From Mytilus trossulus (Eukaryota; Mollusca; Bivalvia; Mytilida; Mytilidae): a stretch of DNA of 64,000 bases. Position 1 is the first letter of the stretch, and every line of letters starts with the position of its first letter. The stretch covers positions 49,918,955-49,982,954 of the forward strand of contig NC_086375.1 of the NCBI RefSeq assembly GCF_036588685.1. Direction: 5' to 3'. Shown here piece after piece: positions 1 to 12,800 of the stretch. The notes under the pieces are model-generated. The model ran no database searches. It saw nothing but the letters and a program-made list of their open reading frames with translations, and was not told where the DNA came from. A program made the position numbers and the translations under genes.

Positions 1-469
1 TACTTAATATTACAATCTTGATGATGACTAAATTGTCTGTAGGTACACACAACTAATGGATAACTAGAATACAAAATATATATATATTTTATGAAAAGCT
101 TTTGACATCAAAATCATAATTGATTTCTAAAAAGAACGTAGTATTTTGTTTTTTCTACTAACAACAATAAAAAATATATCCAAGTAAAAACTTACCTATT
201 TGACTCTTTTTCTAAAAAAAAAGAAAAAAACAAAAGTTCAGATTTATATCTTATGCTAACATACCCGTTATATGAAACTATAGACAAAATTTTTGTTTTG
301 TTCATCATCATCATCAATAAGGAAAGAAAGATAGCCTTTATACGGACATATCTTGCACACATGATTCAACTGGAATTTTAAAAACATGAAATGGGCTTCT
401 GGGTTATGGCTGGATTTTTTCTTTACAAAACTTAGACTATCTGCAAGCCTTCATATACACTGATGAGGG
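1..469. other. Intergenic, nothing recognised
   Basis: AT-rich with T and A runs; no frame or repeat that I recognise. Confidence 0.4.
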
Positions 470-645
470 GTATGTGGGGTCCTAATCCCGAAATCCCGGG
501 TTTAAACACACCCAAATCGTGAGGTCCCGAAATTCGAAAAAAAGAATTCCAAAATTCTGAAAAGGTATCCGAAATCCCGAGCTTAAAAATCTCAGATCCT
601 GGAGTTCTGATAAAGGTCCTATCCCCCTCACAGATGTACAAAATT
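470..645 (-). repeat. Dispersed repeat family A
   Basis: The minus strand reads GGGGATAGGACCTTTATCAG... TTTTAAGCTCGGGATTTC. A second copy in the other orientation lies at 27130-27275, flanking the gene on its other side. Confidence 0.75.
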
Positions 646-718
646 TCCATTTCAAAGATGATAGCCGATGTGTTCCTAATGATCTTAAAATTGTGAACAT
701 TTTTGCAACTATCAGATT

Positions 719-805
719 TTAGCTTTCTGGAACAGTTTTAAAGATAACACAGCTTGCTTTGAGACCTGTGTTAATTTTTGAGGCCATAACAGCCATGATA
801 GTTGG
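719..805 (-). CDS. VWA5A: VWA5A-like last coding exon
   Basis: Phase-0 exon PTIMAVMASKINTGLKASCV through VPES and stop at 719. The acceptor (ACTACTGAG) sits behind a long pyrimidine stretch. The frame fits, but this tail has no clear family match, so an alternative or additional 3' exon is possible. Confidence 0.6.
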   Translation of the reverse strand, partial: PTIMAVMASKINTGLKASCVIFKTVPES

Positions 806-3800
806 CTCAGTAGTGGAGGAAATGTTTTGGAAAAAAATTAAAAAGTATGACAAGTATAAGCTTTCAGCAGGACAGAATGTTGGAATGATATACAACATGT
901 ACAAGGACATTAAGTGGTAGGGGCATACAAACCAAACATAATATACAAATAATTTGTCATTGAGATAACACAATATTTTGTTCAATGTAATCAAATGAAG
1001 TTTTGAATTTACTTACATTAGTAACTGGTAGTTTCGTTTGCACATCAACTCCCACAAAGGCTGTGAATCTGGATATAATTTTGGCTGCTGTACTTATCAT
1101 GATGATCTTCTCTTTAGTGTCGTCTATAAAAATAATAAAATCTTTCAATAACACACATTTAATATTTTTCCCCAATAATCAAAGACAAAAATCCAATCAA
1201 ATTATTTTCCAAATATTTTACCCTAAAACCATTAAACTTCAAACATTTTTTTTCTATGGTCAGGTTGTTGTCTCTTTGACACATTCCCCATTTCCATTCT
1301 CTATTTTACACAAAAATTGAGAATGAAAATGGAGAATGTCAAAGAGACAACAACCCAACCGAAGGACAGAAAACAGGTCCAAGAAACGTTATCTTTTATT
1401 TATGATCCAGAAAACACACAATTTCGATATCTGCAAAAAACAATGACAAAAGTCAGTTAAAAAGAATTGAAATATTTCTGTAGATTATTACCTGATAATG
1501 GACCGTTTTCTAGTTCTTTAATTTGGTGTTTCGCAGCCACACGATGAATAGGCAAATCTGGATGTATATAAGATGATGCTTTGATATCCATAGTATGAGC
1601 AAGTAGTTTTCCCGAAATAAAACCTTTCAGAGTTACTGACCCTTCAACAGATTTCTTAAAAGAAATGCAGAAAGTTGATACAAAATTAGCTATCATATGT
1701 GATACTGGTACTGGTAATTAATGGTAATTAAATTGCAAAATTAGGACCATTATGTTTTACATAAATATGGATATTAAGGATGTCTGCTGCTCAGTTTCAT
1801 AATAAATAACTTTCCATAAAACTAGTATATATTGATAGGGGATTAAATGAAGAATCAAAAAAGCAAAAAAAAATAGGGGTCAATGTGCTTGTTTTTGAGA
1901 TATTAGCCATTGAAATTTTGGCGGGAAAATGTGCTCTCTTAAATTTTCATAGCTTTATCATTGACCAGTTAAAGTTCTCAAAAACTTTCAAAAAATAAAT
2001 AAAAATTTATAAAACTTTTACAAATTGCTTATAATTATACATTGAAAAGATTTATAAAAAAAAATATGGGGGTTCATGGGCAAATTTTTTTAAGACATTG
2101 AAATGGATAAAAACAGAGGATTTAGAAAATCTGACAAAAACTCCAAAACATGACAAGCAAACATCCTTAAAGGTAAAAAACATTTTTTATATAAGTCTTC
2201 AAAGTAATACAAGTAAGCAGCAAAACAGAAATTCCAAAATAAAACATTACTGATATATTATCAGAAGTTGATTGCTATATAAGTTAAAAACAATCATGAA
2301 CTAAGATTGAACTTGGTATTTCTCTTTTAAAACAGAAAATATTTTCACCTGCTAGCTTCTCATTTATAGTTAAGCTAGTTGTATCATTAGCAGAATAAAT
2401 GTCACATACTTTTGATATTCAATTGGAATAGTTCTAAATGCACAAACATTTCATAAATAATTTAAAGAAATACATAATAGACTTTGCTTACACTAAAATA
2501 TACTAAAGAAAACCACTGATGAAGTTGAAATCACTGGACAAAATCACAAATGAACATTGATTTAGGCGAAAGTTCACATTACCCAGTGGTTCAATACAAA
2601 AATTTCAAATGGTTCCGCAGAACCCAGTGTCTCGCCTACTTTTGCTGTTATTGCAAACTCAACAATAAAAAGGAAGAATAGAGGAAAAATATTTCTCTCA
2701 ATACTATTATTTGATTCTGTTTAAGTTTGGTAAAAATCCAGGATAGTTTATGAATCTAATAAATGTTAAAAAACTTGATACTATCTTATGATTAGAAAAA
2801 AGCTTCTGTTCAAGTTTGGTACAAATATAGGATAGTTAAAGAAAGTAATTAAAATTTCAAAAACTTCAACCACAGAGGGAATATTTGTGGACACCGCCGA
2901 CAAAGATGTCGACAGAATGTAGGATCGCTATGTCTCTCTTTTTTTACTAAAGTCAAAGGCTCAACAAAAACTGATTTGAAACAAAAGAACAAAGAGGGGA
3001 TAATTATATTTGATAGAATATTACAGAAGTTTAGTTTGTCTTGTCTTGTTAAATACTTTTAAACAAACAACAAATGTTAAAATATTTTTTTACTGATTAG
3101 TCAATGATAATTACCGCTTTATTTGTATTCTGAAGAAGAGCAAAAATGGAAAGTCTATCTCCATTAAATACATTAGGTTGTTGTGAAGGGATGTTTGTAG
3201 CTGTGCATCCTTTAGGAAGATTCCATTCCAAAATAATATCTGCCAAACTGTCTTCCATTGAAAACTCTAAAGCTCTTATCACCTATAAAATGAAAGCAAC
3301 ACTATATAAATTTCTTAGGGTCAGAAGTGCTATTCTGAATTAACCCTCATTATTGATAATATACAATATTGTAAATTCAGAAGTTATTGTGTGCATTTAT
3401 TACTTCTGATTTTTTGAGAAAAAACAAAAATGCAAGATTAATTTTTGTGATTTTAGGAAAATCTGCATACAATTGTGTGAGTATTGGACATCAGAATGTT
3501 ATTATTGTGATACTAATCCAGTTGGATTATTCCCATTACAATAATTTCTGAATTTACAATATAATGAAAGTCACATTTTCAATGAAATAAAATTCTTGTT
3601 TTTTTTTTTAAAGTGAACACTATAAATCAACAGGAAATTATAAAAATCAAAATCATCTACTCTTAGTCCAGTCGAACTAAGATTTAACCTCAAACTAATT
3701 GCTACAGAAATTGTTTTAGTTCTTTCCTATAGCATAATGCCCTAAATAAATTCAGGAAAACTCAAAATCAGCATTATAAATATCCTATGGAAATTAACAT

Positions 3801-6800
3801 TGGAAGGGGAGATAACTCCTCAAAAAATAGTCTTTTTGGTCAGTTGTTGGTTGATTATCTTGAAATTTATGTTAAGTATGATACTATGATGGGGTTATAA
3901 GTTTGTATTTGACTAATGTAACGCAAAAACTCGGGGGACCTTCCCGGTGGTGTTGTCGACGGGTAGTTCGTGACCCGAGAAGATCCTTTTGCGTATATAA
4001 ATGAGGGATTCTTGTGTTGCTTGGACCTTTTCTCTAACTTACTAAAATAAACACGAAGTCGTTGTGTAAAGTTCAACAGTGTATTCAAGTATCGTAAAAA
4101 CACAATACACAGTAATAATGTAATAACAGAATATACAGTATATACAGATATAGCACACTAAGTAACATTGGCAATATTCTAATCTCGTTCTCTCGTCAGC
4201 TCTGCTGTTTCACAATTATCACTCCCTTATATACCTTCTCTTGCAGTATGGGCTTGTGGGCTTATGGGCACCAGAGTTTCTGGGCTTATGGATACAGAGT
4301 TTATGGGCAACTGGGCAACCAGGCTTATGGGCACCAGAGTTTCTGGGCTTATGGGCAACCGGGCTTATGGGCAACTGGGCTTATGGGCAATCAGGCTTAT
4401 ATGCACCAGGGCTTATGGACTCCATACATATTAGGGCTACCGTGTACCGTGTATAATTAGGGCTTACAGGCTCCATAATTTAGGACCATAAAGCACCATG
4501 TAATACTAAGTCATAGATGGTCGGCCCTGAATATGAGGGTCCTAAAACACCAAGTTAACATACCCTATCAATTTTCATTACATAGCCCTCCCCTTTTGAA
4601 AAACTGAACTTCCACTGTTCAGTATAATTATAATAACAAAAACATGTTAAAAAAAATAATTCAGGCATACATGTAAATACTTATAAAACAAAGTCATAAT
4701 ACCAAAAATGTACTAGACTGCAAAAACAAAATATCAACATACATGATTAAACAAAAAAAAATTCAAACGAGTGAATGGATAGTAATGACCATGATAACAT
4801 GAATTGACTGATTGGTCTTGAATGATAAAGTTCTTTAGCACCCTTTAAATTTAACAAGCACATTATGGACAGAAATTCAACAATACGCACCAGGTTTAGC
4901 ACAACTAACTCTCACTCACCTACTTAACAAAGAAATACATGTATCAATTGTGAAAGCATAATAAAAAATATTTATAACAAATTTAGAGACAACAAAAATC
5001 AAAAGAAAAATCACAAATGTTCATAGTTTACAAAAGTTAAATTTGAAATGTTTTTGCACTTGACGTTGTAGCAATAAAATCTTTAAACTTTTCTGGTACT
5101 TTAATTTGGCGTCCTTTTCTCGTGGTGTACTGTTTATCTTCCCGACTGTTTTGATTTTCTTGCGCAGGCGCGACATCTGGTGAGATGCTAATAAATTTCA
5201 GATGTGGAAACTGGGCTTCTGTTTTTCGGGCCTCCGGGCTTTTCCTCTGGGCTTCTTTTTCGGGCTTTTGTGGACTCTTTGAAACAGCTGGTAAATTGTC
5301 AATGCGTTTATCTTTTTTTTTGGTGGTTCGGAATAATACTTTCATCCAACTCTGTAGGTAGGTCATTGGCAAATTCTTCCGCATTTTCACTGTCCTTTTC
5401 AGAATCTTCCGATTACAGGAAATTATCGAGATCTGGAAAACTTACTGTCACATTTTCATTAATTACTCCTTGTTTAAACCATTTAAGTTTCTTTGATCCC
5501 CGATACGGTTTTAAATTGTCTCCATGAACCACAACAGGGGGTGAATTTTTAGCATGTTGAATTCTGTACAAAACGTCGCTTAATTTTTTTATAACCACCC
5601 ACGGCCCGGTCCAATTCCTACAAATCTTGGCTTTCTTTCCTGGAATATTTTGTTTTTGATTTCTCCACACTAACTGTCCGTCAGAATATATTTTTTCTTT
5701 AACATTCCCGTCGTATTGAAATTTTTGTCGTTCGGATGACACTTTTAAATGCTCTCTCGCTATTTCATGTGCCTCCCGCAGCCTTTCTTCTAATTTATTG
5801 GCGTAATTAGATGCAAACTCAGACTGGGGTTCGTCTTGCTCAATTCTTTCAGAAATAATATCCAAGGGAAATTTCATTTCCTGTCCGTATACCAAACGGT
5901 GTGGTGTTAAACCTGTACTTTCATGAGGTGTTGAATTATAGGCCATGGTCAGAAAATCTAAGTGTTGATCCCAATCTCTCTGGTGGGACTTGATGTACTT
6001 TGATAATATGTCCTGAATCGTTCGGTTCATACGTTCTATCATCCAAACAGAACGAGGATGCAATGGAGTTGTTCTGGTTTTCTTTATTTCAAGTAATTCG
6101 CACATGTTTTGAAAAAGGGTACTTTCGTATTGTCTGCCTTGGTCAGAGTGTAATTCAATAGGACAGCCGTATCTTTTAACCCATGCTCTAAAAATAATGT
6201 CAGCAACTGTTTCCGCCTGCATATCTGGCATCGGGTATGCTTCTGTAAGCTTAGTAAAATAGTCCCCTACTACGAGCACATAACGGTTTTTGTTGTCAGA
6301 CAATGGAAACGGGCCAGCGATATCCGTAGCTATTCTCTCGAATGGAGCACCGACTAAGTGTGTTTTTAGAGCATGCCTCTTTTTGTGCGCTGGATTTTTC
6401 CGCTCTTCGCATATTTCACAGTTATGAACATATTCTTTCACCGATCTTTGCATAATCCACCAATAAAACGGACATATATGGGCTCGCTCAACTGTTTTCT
6501 TTATCCCTAAATGACCCGAGGTTCTAGCGTCATGTAAGTACCAAAGTATACCACTAATCGCGGACTTTGGTGCGCACACACGCCATTTTGCACAGTTGTT
6601 CTTTTCAACCCAATACAAACACAGGACATCATTTTTAACTTCCAACAACTCCCATCTTGATATCCAAAATTTAAATTCTTTGCTCTTACTACTTATTTCC
6701 GTTGTTGAAGGTTTTTCCGCATTTTCAATTTTAAGTTTTAAAATTTCCCCCATTATATCATCCTCTTCTTGTTGCTGTCTCATAGATGTTATGTCCAATG

Positions 6801-9800
6801 CTATTTTTGGGGTTGGTTTTCGTCTAGCTGGCGGAGGCCGATTGGGCCTTCTCCCCCTTCTTACAATAGGTATTTCTCCCGGAATACTACAATCTAGTTG
6901 CCCATCTATGTCTCCAAAATTATTTAATGACATTGTGGGTCTTTCTGGACTTTTATTAGTAACTCCACCTACAGACTGACCTTCCAAAGTTTTATTCATC
7001 AATTTTACTCCTTTTCCTTCCTGCATATCAATTATTTCCACTTCTTCAGGTCCCTGGTATTCATAATCCCAGGGCATTTTGCATTGTTTGCAAATATCGG
7101 ATGTCGACGTGATAATGCGAGATAAAGCGTCAGCATTACCATGACGGACACCAGGTCTATGGACAATCTTCATGTGGAATTGACTCAACTGTTGGATCCA
7201 ACGATGAATCTGCCCATCTGGTTCTTTGAAATTTTGTAACCATGTAAGCGATCCATGATCGGTGCGCAAAGTAAAACGTCTACCCAATAAGTAATGTTTA
7301 AAATGTCGGGTAAAAAATACTACGGCTAGCATTTCTCTCCTGGTCACACAATAATTGCGTTCCGGTTTATCTAACGATCTACTTCCGTAGGCAATAACTC
7401 TCTCCATTCCGTCTTGTACTTGTGACAATACCGCGCCAATAGCAAAATTACTGGCGTCAGTATCCAGTATGAATTCAGCTCCATTTACTTGCGGGTATGC
7501 TAATATAGGTGCTGAAGTCAACCGTTTTTTAAGCTCTTAAAACGCTGATTCACAATCCGTTGTCCACTTCCAGCAATGTCCCTTCTTAGTGAGATCAAAC
7601 AGAGGTTTTGCAATTTTCGAATAACTTCTTACAAACTTACGGTAGTACGAGGTCAGGCCGAGGAAACTTCGTACCTCTGTAATTGTTGTTGGAGCCGGTA
7701 TTTTATTTACCGCATCTAATTTGGCCGGATCTGTGCTCACCCCGGATTTTGATACCACGTGACCTAAAAATGTGATTTCTTTCTGAAGAAAAGTGCACTT
7801 TTTGGGTTTCAATTTTAATCCGGCTAACATTAGTTTGTCGAGTACTTTTTCTAAATTATCAAAATGCTCGTCAAACGTTTTTCCAAAAACTACAATGTCG
7901 TCTAGGTACAAAACAGCAATATGCCATTGTAGTCCACTCAACGCTTTCTCAATAATTCGCTCGAACGTTCCGGCCGCATTACAAAGACCGAACGGCATAG
8001 TCACAAATTGATATAGACCCCCTCTTGGTGTTGCAAACGCGGTTTTCTCTTTATCCCCATCTTCTAATGGAACCTGGTGATACGCCATATTTAAATCTAA
8101 GGATGTAAACCATTCGGCTCCACTTAAGGTGTCGAGGTTTTCATCAATTCTAGTTAAGGGGTAGGCGTCTTTTACGGTCTTTTCATTCAATTTTCTGAAG
8201 TCCACACACATTCTCCAGGACTGGTCTTTCTTTTGAACCATTACAATTTGCGATGACCAAGGGCTAATTGATTTTTCAATAAGTCCTTGTGCCTCTAGTT
8301 TGTTGATTTCATCCTCAACTGCTTGTCTTTTATAGAGAGGAATCCGTCTGGGAGGCTCTCTCACCGGCTTTTCATCGTTCAGCTTGATAGAATGTGAGCC
8401 TAAATTAGTTCGTCCTACCTCCCCAGGTTTAGCAAAACACTCCTGCATTTTACAAAGAAATACTTTAAATTTCTGTTGCTGTTCCTCCGTGAGGCCAACA
8501 CAACCACGTTCGTAAACATCAGTAAGGTATTCAGGTAATAAATAAGTGTCTTTGCTTATTTCGGACACTCTGCAAATCGGAACATCAACATTTAGGTCCA
8601 AGACTGGTCCTACCTTATCTATAGGCGTAAACAGTGCCATGTGCGTATTTTGATAAATTGTAACATCAGACGATCCGGGGTTAAAAACTCGTGTAAATAT
8701 TACAGATTGGTTAGAATCTACTAGTGTCCTAGCGATAGCTAAACCAAACTTTTCCATAAACAATTTTTCCGGTGTCAATATCCCAAGGAAATTTTGCTTA
8801 CAGGGTGAATCTAACTTATTTACAACGCTGGATTTTACAATAGCCTCGTGTCCTGCAGGTACCAGTATCGTTTGTAAGGCCACCACTCTGCCGGATCCAC
8901 TTTTACCATCATTTCCGTCTAATGGAAATCTTCTTCCTTTAATAATAAAACTTGATTCATCCGGGTCCCACGTACACCGGTTTTTAAGAATGAAGTCCTC
9001 CCCGAGTAAGTTATATTTTACTCCTCCTACAATGATCTTGTGTTCAAAAACATGATCATTGAAAATTACCAACATGACAGCTTCTCCTTTACATTTCAAA
9101 CTATGTCCATCAGCGGCTATATAGTTAGCGTCAACTGGACTTAGTTGCGGTTTTTCAATAATTGAATTAAAAACATGTTCCGTAATGAAAGTCCGTTTAG
9201 CTCCAGTGTCAATTTTCCAATTGATAGGAACACTCTCTATATGACCTTTAACCATCATGTTAGCAACACCGTAAACACGAACTAGAGCTCCATGAGAATT
9301 AGGGTGCTCTAGATTCTTGGCCGTTGTGACATCGTCAAAATTTTTCGCCTCTTGAGGCGTCTGCTTTAAGTTGCAAGGATTAGTTTCTTTAGATACTTGA
9401 ATTTTTGAATTTTGTTTAGTTTTATCATTTCTTTTTCTTCCGTCTTTCTGATTTTTAATTCCAAATTTCCTTGCATAATTTTTCGCGTGAGGCCGCGTTG
9501 GTGTGACCGGTACCTGGCCAAAGGTACCGGTCCGTTTTAGTTTAACGGATCAGAGGAGTCATTTGACCGGTTAAAACCCCGGCCTCCTCTTGATCGTGCT
9601 GGGTTAGAATAATTAGAATTTCCTCTCCCGCGATTATTTCGTCGAGAATTATTTTTCGACTTGGATCCTCTCCCTCTATAGGTTTCACTCCTATAATCAT
9701 TTTGAGGTTGATAACTCTCCCCTGACGAAAAGGGAATTTCAAAATCGTTCTCGTCATTTATTTCGCCACCATCATTTTCGCCGTCTATTCCAAAGATTAA

Positions 9801-12800
9801 ACGATTTGCGGGTTTGGCATCTTGAAATAAATCTTGTTCACCTAACCGTAAACATTCTTCTTGCACAGCCGATAAAACAGCATCTTGTAAAGTTCTAGGT
9901 CTAGTGCGTTTTATATTTAAACAAAATTCTTCGTTTTGGCCGCATCTGTCTAAAAATGACTTCATAGCGTTTTCTTCAACTATGTCAGGATTGTTTGGAT
10001 AAGCCCGCCTATACAAGTCTTCAATAGCTTGACCAAAATCTCGGAGGGATTCTCCTGGTTGCCTCCTCCGTAGTTTAGCATCAGCAATATATCTCTCTTT
10101 TATTGCAGCATGCCCGAATCTATCGTTCAGTTTCTCAGCTAAACGTTGATAATTTCTCTGAATTATCAAAGGCAGCCCGTAAGCGTAGGTTTCCGCTTGG
10201 CCCCTTAACGTACTAAGCAATACTCGTCTTGCTTTCTCATCGTCCCACAAATTTAACTCCCGAATATTTTCAAAATATTGGAGAAATTCCGACCATACGT
10301 CTGAATTTGACCCCAAGAACGTACGCCGTACCGGATATTCGGAGGGACGTGCTGAAAATCTTCCCATCTCTTTACTTTGTGCCCCTACATTCGTGAACTC
10401 GGTTCCCGGTCTATTGTTTGGTTCAACAGAAACAAAATCTCTAGCATTATCTGATCCACTAAAAGCATCAAAGCTAGCTACATTCATATTATTATCGTGT
10501 CCATTGCGTTCTGGAATTTGCCTGTGTTCCAATTTGTCCTGGTTTTCATGTCCCATATTAACTGGGCTATTCAACGTGGACTTTTGGCTAACTGGCATTT
10601 TTCCTGAGTAACTGGACATAGAATTATTCGGTGCATAGTAAGGGCTATTCGGTGCATCGACATACCCACATTCTTGATTAGGGTTTGTCATGCTCCGTAT
10701 ATTATTGTTACTGAGAAACGTTGACTGTTTAGATCGTTTTCCTCCCTGTTCACGCCCTGGCGACACTATAACATCCTGTTCACGCGGGGTCTTACAAAAA
10801 TGTATTAAAATTTTCAATACGGTCGTTACTAGCACAAAAGCTATGATTCCTAGTAATCCGGTCATCACATACTCCTGTGACTTTTTAACTACTTTGTTAC
10901 ACGGAAAATATTTCCAGGCTATTGCTACTAAGCCAGTACAGACAGAGAGTAAAGTTAACCAAATTAACCAAAATTTTCCCCAATTTTGTTTATTCTCTTC
11001 TATATTTTCCTCCTCGTATCCCGGAACCTCAGTACTCAGACCAAATTGCTCCTCTTGTGAAAATAATCCGGCATTCGTTTGGAAGCCTGTATATTTTCCT
11101 AGGTGCTTTGGCTGAGGAGTCCCACATACCGTGGAATTTTCAATTCCGGAGTCATATGGAGAGCGACTATCATAGACTCCATTATCGGTATAAAAGTGTG
11201 TCTGTCTTACCTCAGAAGGCATATGTGCCCGAGTGTATATCCTATTTCTAGGGGTTTCCATCCTAGCACAACGTGAAAATCCTGATTTAAATCCAATAAA
11301 GAATTATCCTTATTCAACACAAAAATAAATAAATCCCACCGCTGCCACCAATGTAACGCAAAAATTCGGGGGACCTTCCCGGTGGTGTTGTCGACGGGTA
11401 GTTCGTGACCCGAGAAGATCCTTTTGCGTATATAAATGAGGGATTCTTGTGTTGCTTGGACCTTTTCTCTAACTTACTAAAATAAACACGAAGTCGTTGT
11501 GTAAAGTTCAACAGTGTATTCAAGTATCGTAAAAACACAATACACAGTAATAATGTAATAACAGAATATACAGTATATACAGATATAGCACACTAAGTAA
11601 CATTGGCAATATTCTAATCTCGTTCTCTCGTCAGCTCTGCTGTTTCACAATTATCACTCCCTTATATACCTTCTCTTGCAGTATGGGCTTGTGGGCTTAT
11701 GGGCACCAGAGTTTCTGGGCTTATGGATACAGAGTTTATGGGCAACTGGGCAACCAGGCTTATGGGCACCAGAGTTTCTGGGCTTATGGGCAACCGGGCT
11801 TATGGGCAACTGGGCTTATGGGCAATCAGGCTTATATGCACCAGGGCTTATGGACTCCATACATATTAGGGCTACCGTGTACCGTGTATAATTAGGGCTT
11901 ACAGGCTCCATAATTTAGGACCATAAAGCACCATGTAATACTAAGTCATAGATGGTCGGCCATGAATATGAGGGTCCTAAAACACCAAGTTAACATACCC
12001 TATCAATTTTCATTACACTAAGTTATATAATCTTCTGCCCATGAAATGTACAAAACCTAAGTGTTATGGGTAGTTTTAATTTTTTTTGAGCATTTCTTTT
12101 AAGAAATTACAAATTTGAAGCTTTGTGACCATTTTCAAAAAATAATGTGAAAATCTGGTTTTTGTATATTTTATTTTTTTCAGCATGATTAAATTTGAGA
12201 TTCATTACCTTGACATGTTGAAAAATTCAATAAATTGTCAACTACATGTAATGAATTATGAAATCTAGATTATAGCTTGATAACAGATATTAAACATCTT
12301 TAGAGTTGATTGTTATGCCCTAAAGGCTGCTAAAACAAGAATGTGTCCCCAGTACACGAATGCCCCACTCACACTATCATTTTGCATGTTCAGTGGACCG
12401 TGACATTGGGGTAAAAACTCTAATTTGGCATTACTATTAGAAAGATCATATCATAGGGAACATGTGTACCAAGTTTGAAGTCGATTGGACTTCAACTTCA
12501 TCAAAAACTACCTTGACCAAAAACTTTAACCTGAAGTGGGACAGACGGACGGACGAACGGACAAACAGATGAACAGACTAACAGATGAACGGACGCACAG
12601 ACCAGAAAAAAAGAATCAATACATTCTGATGAATAGAATGGGTAAAGTTATAATTTTTTATCAATTTTTATTGATATTTCTGCCTTTATTGCAAGATTTA
12701 ACTCCATTTTCAATGCAAATCTCCGTAGGAATTTTAAATGGTGTTGATTTTTTAGTCTTCCTCAAGTAAAATTTTATGGGACTTTTTTTGTGTATATTTT

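Larger units (their letters stand above)
3917..12017 (-). mobile_element. Ty3/Gypsy-type LTR retrotransposon in intron 10 (young, pol broken)
   Basis: An 8101-bp element on the minus strand. The layout is 5' LTR 12017-11352, primer site 11350-11332, gag 11261-9537, pol 9546-5037, polypurine tract 4597-4586 and 3' LTR 4582-3917. LTRs begin TGTAA and end TTACA, and 4-bp copies of CTAA flank the element (3913-3916 and 12018-12021). The two 666-bp LTRs differ at only two positions (3930/11365 and 4527/11962), so the insertion is recent. The order PR-RT-RNase H-integrase with a GPY/F-like module is that of Ty3/Gypsy (Metaviridae). No separate env frame is seen between pol and the 3' LTR. It lies in the same orientation as the host gene. 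Confidence 0.95.

Noticed and set aside
4241..4460. Gly/Trp/Tyr-rich open frames (MGLWAYGHQSFWAYG...)
   Set aside because: They arise from the GGGCTTATGGGCA array in the LTR, occur identically in both LTRs and lie antisense to the element.
5037..5390. Separate 117-aa basic protein gene after pol
   Set aside because: Its end (GRQIKVPEKFKDF) is a usual Gypsy integrase tail and it joins the integrase across an A9 run, so it is the broken pol end.
10393..11251. Plus-strand frames opposite gag
   Set aside because: They are antisense shadows of the long gag frame, with unlikely composition.
3912..12022. 5-bp target duplication of the LTR element
   Set aside because: ACTAA on the left versus CTAAG on the right do not match; only the 4-bp CTAA is shared when the LTR ends at TTACA.
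12536..12769. Frame beginning MGQTDGRTDKQMNRLTDERT
   Set aside because: Its start is the GACGGACGGACGAACGG tail of repeat family B; no coding support beyond.
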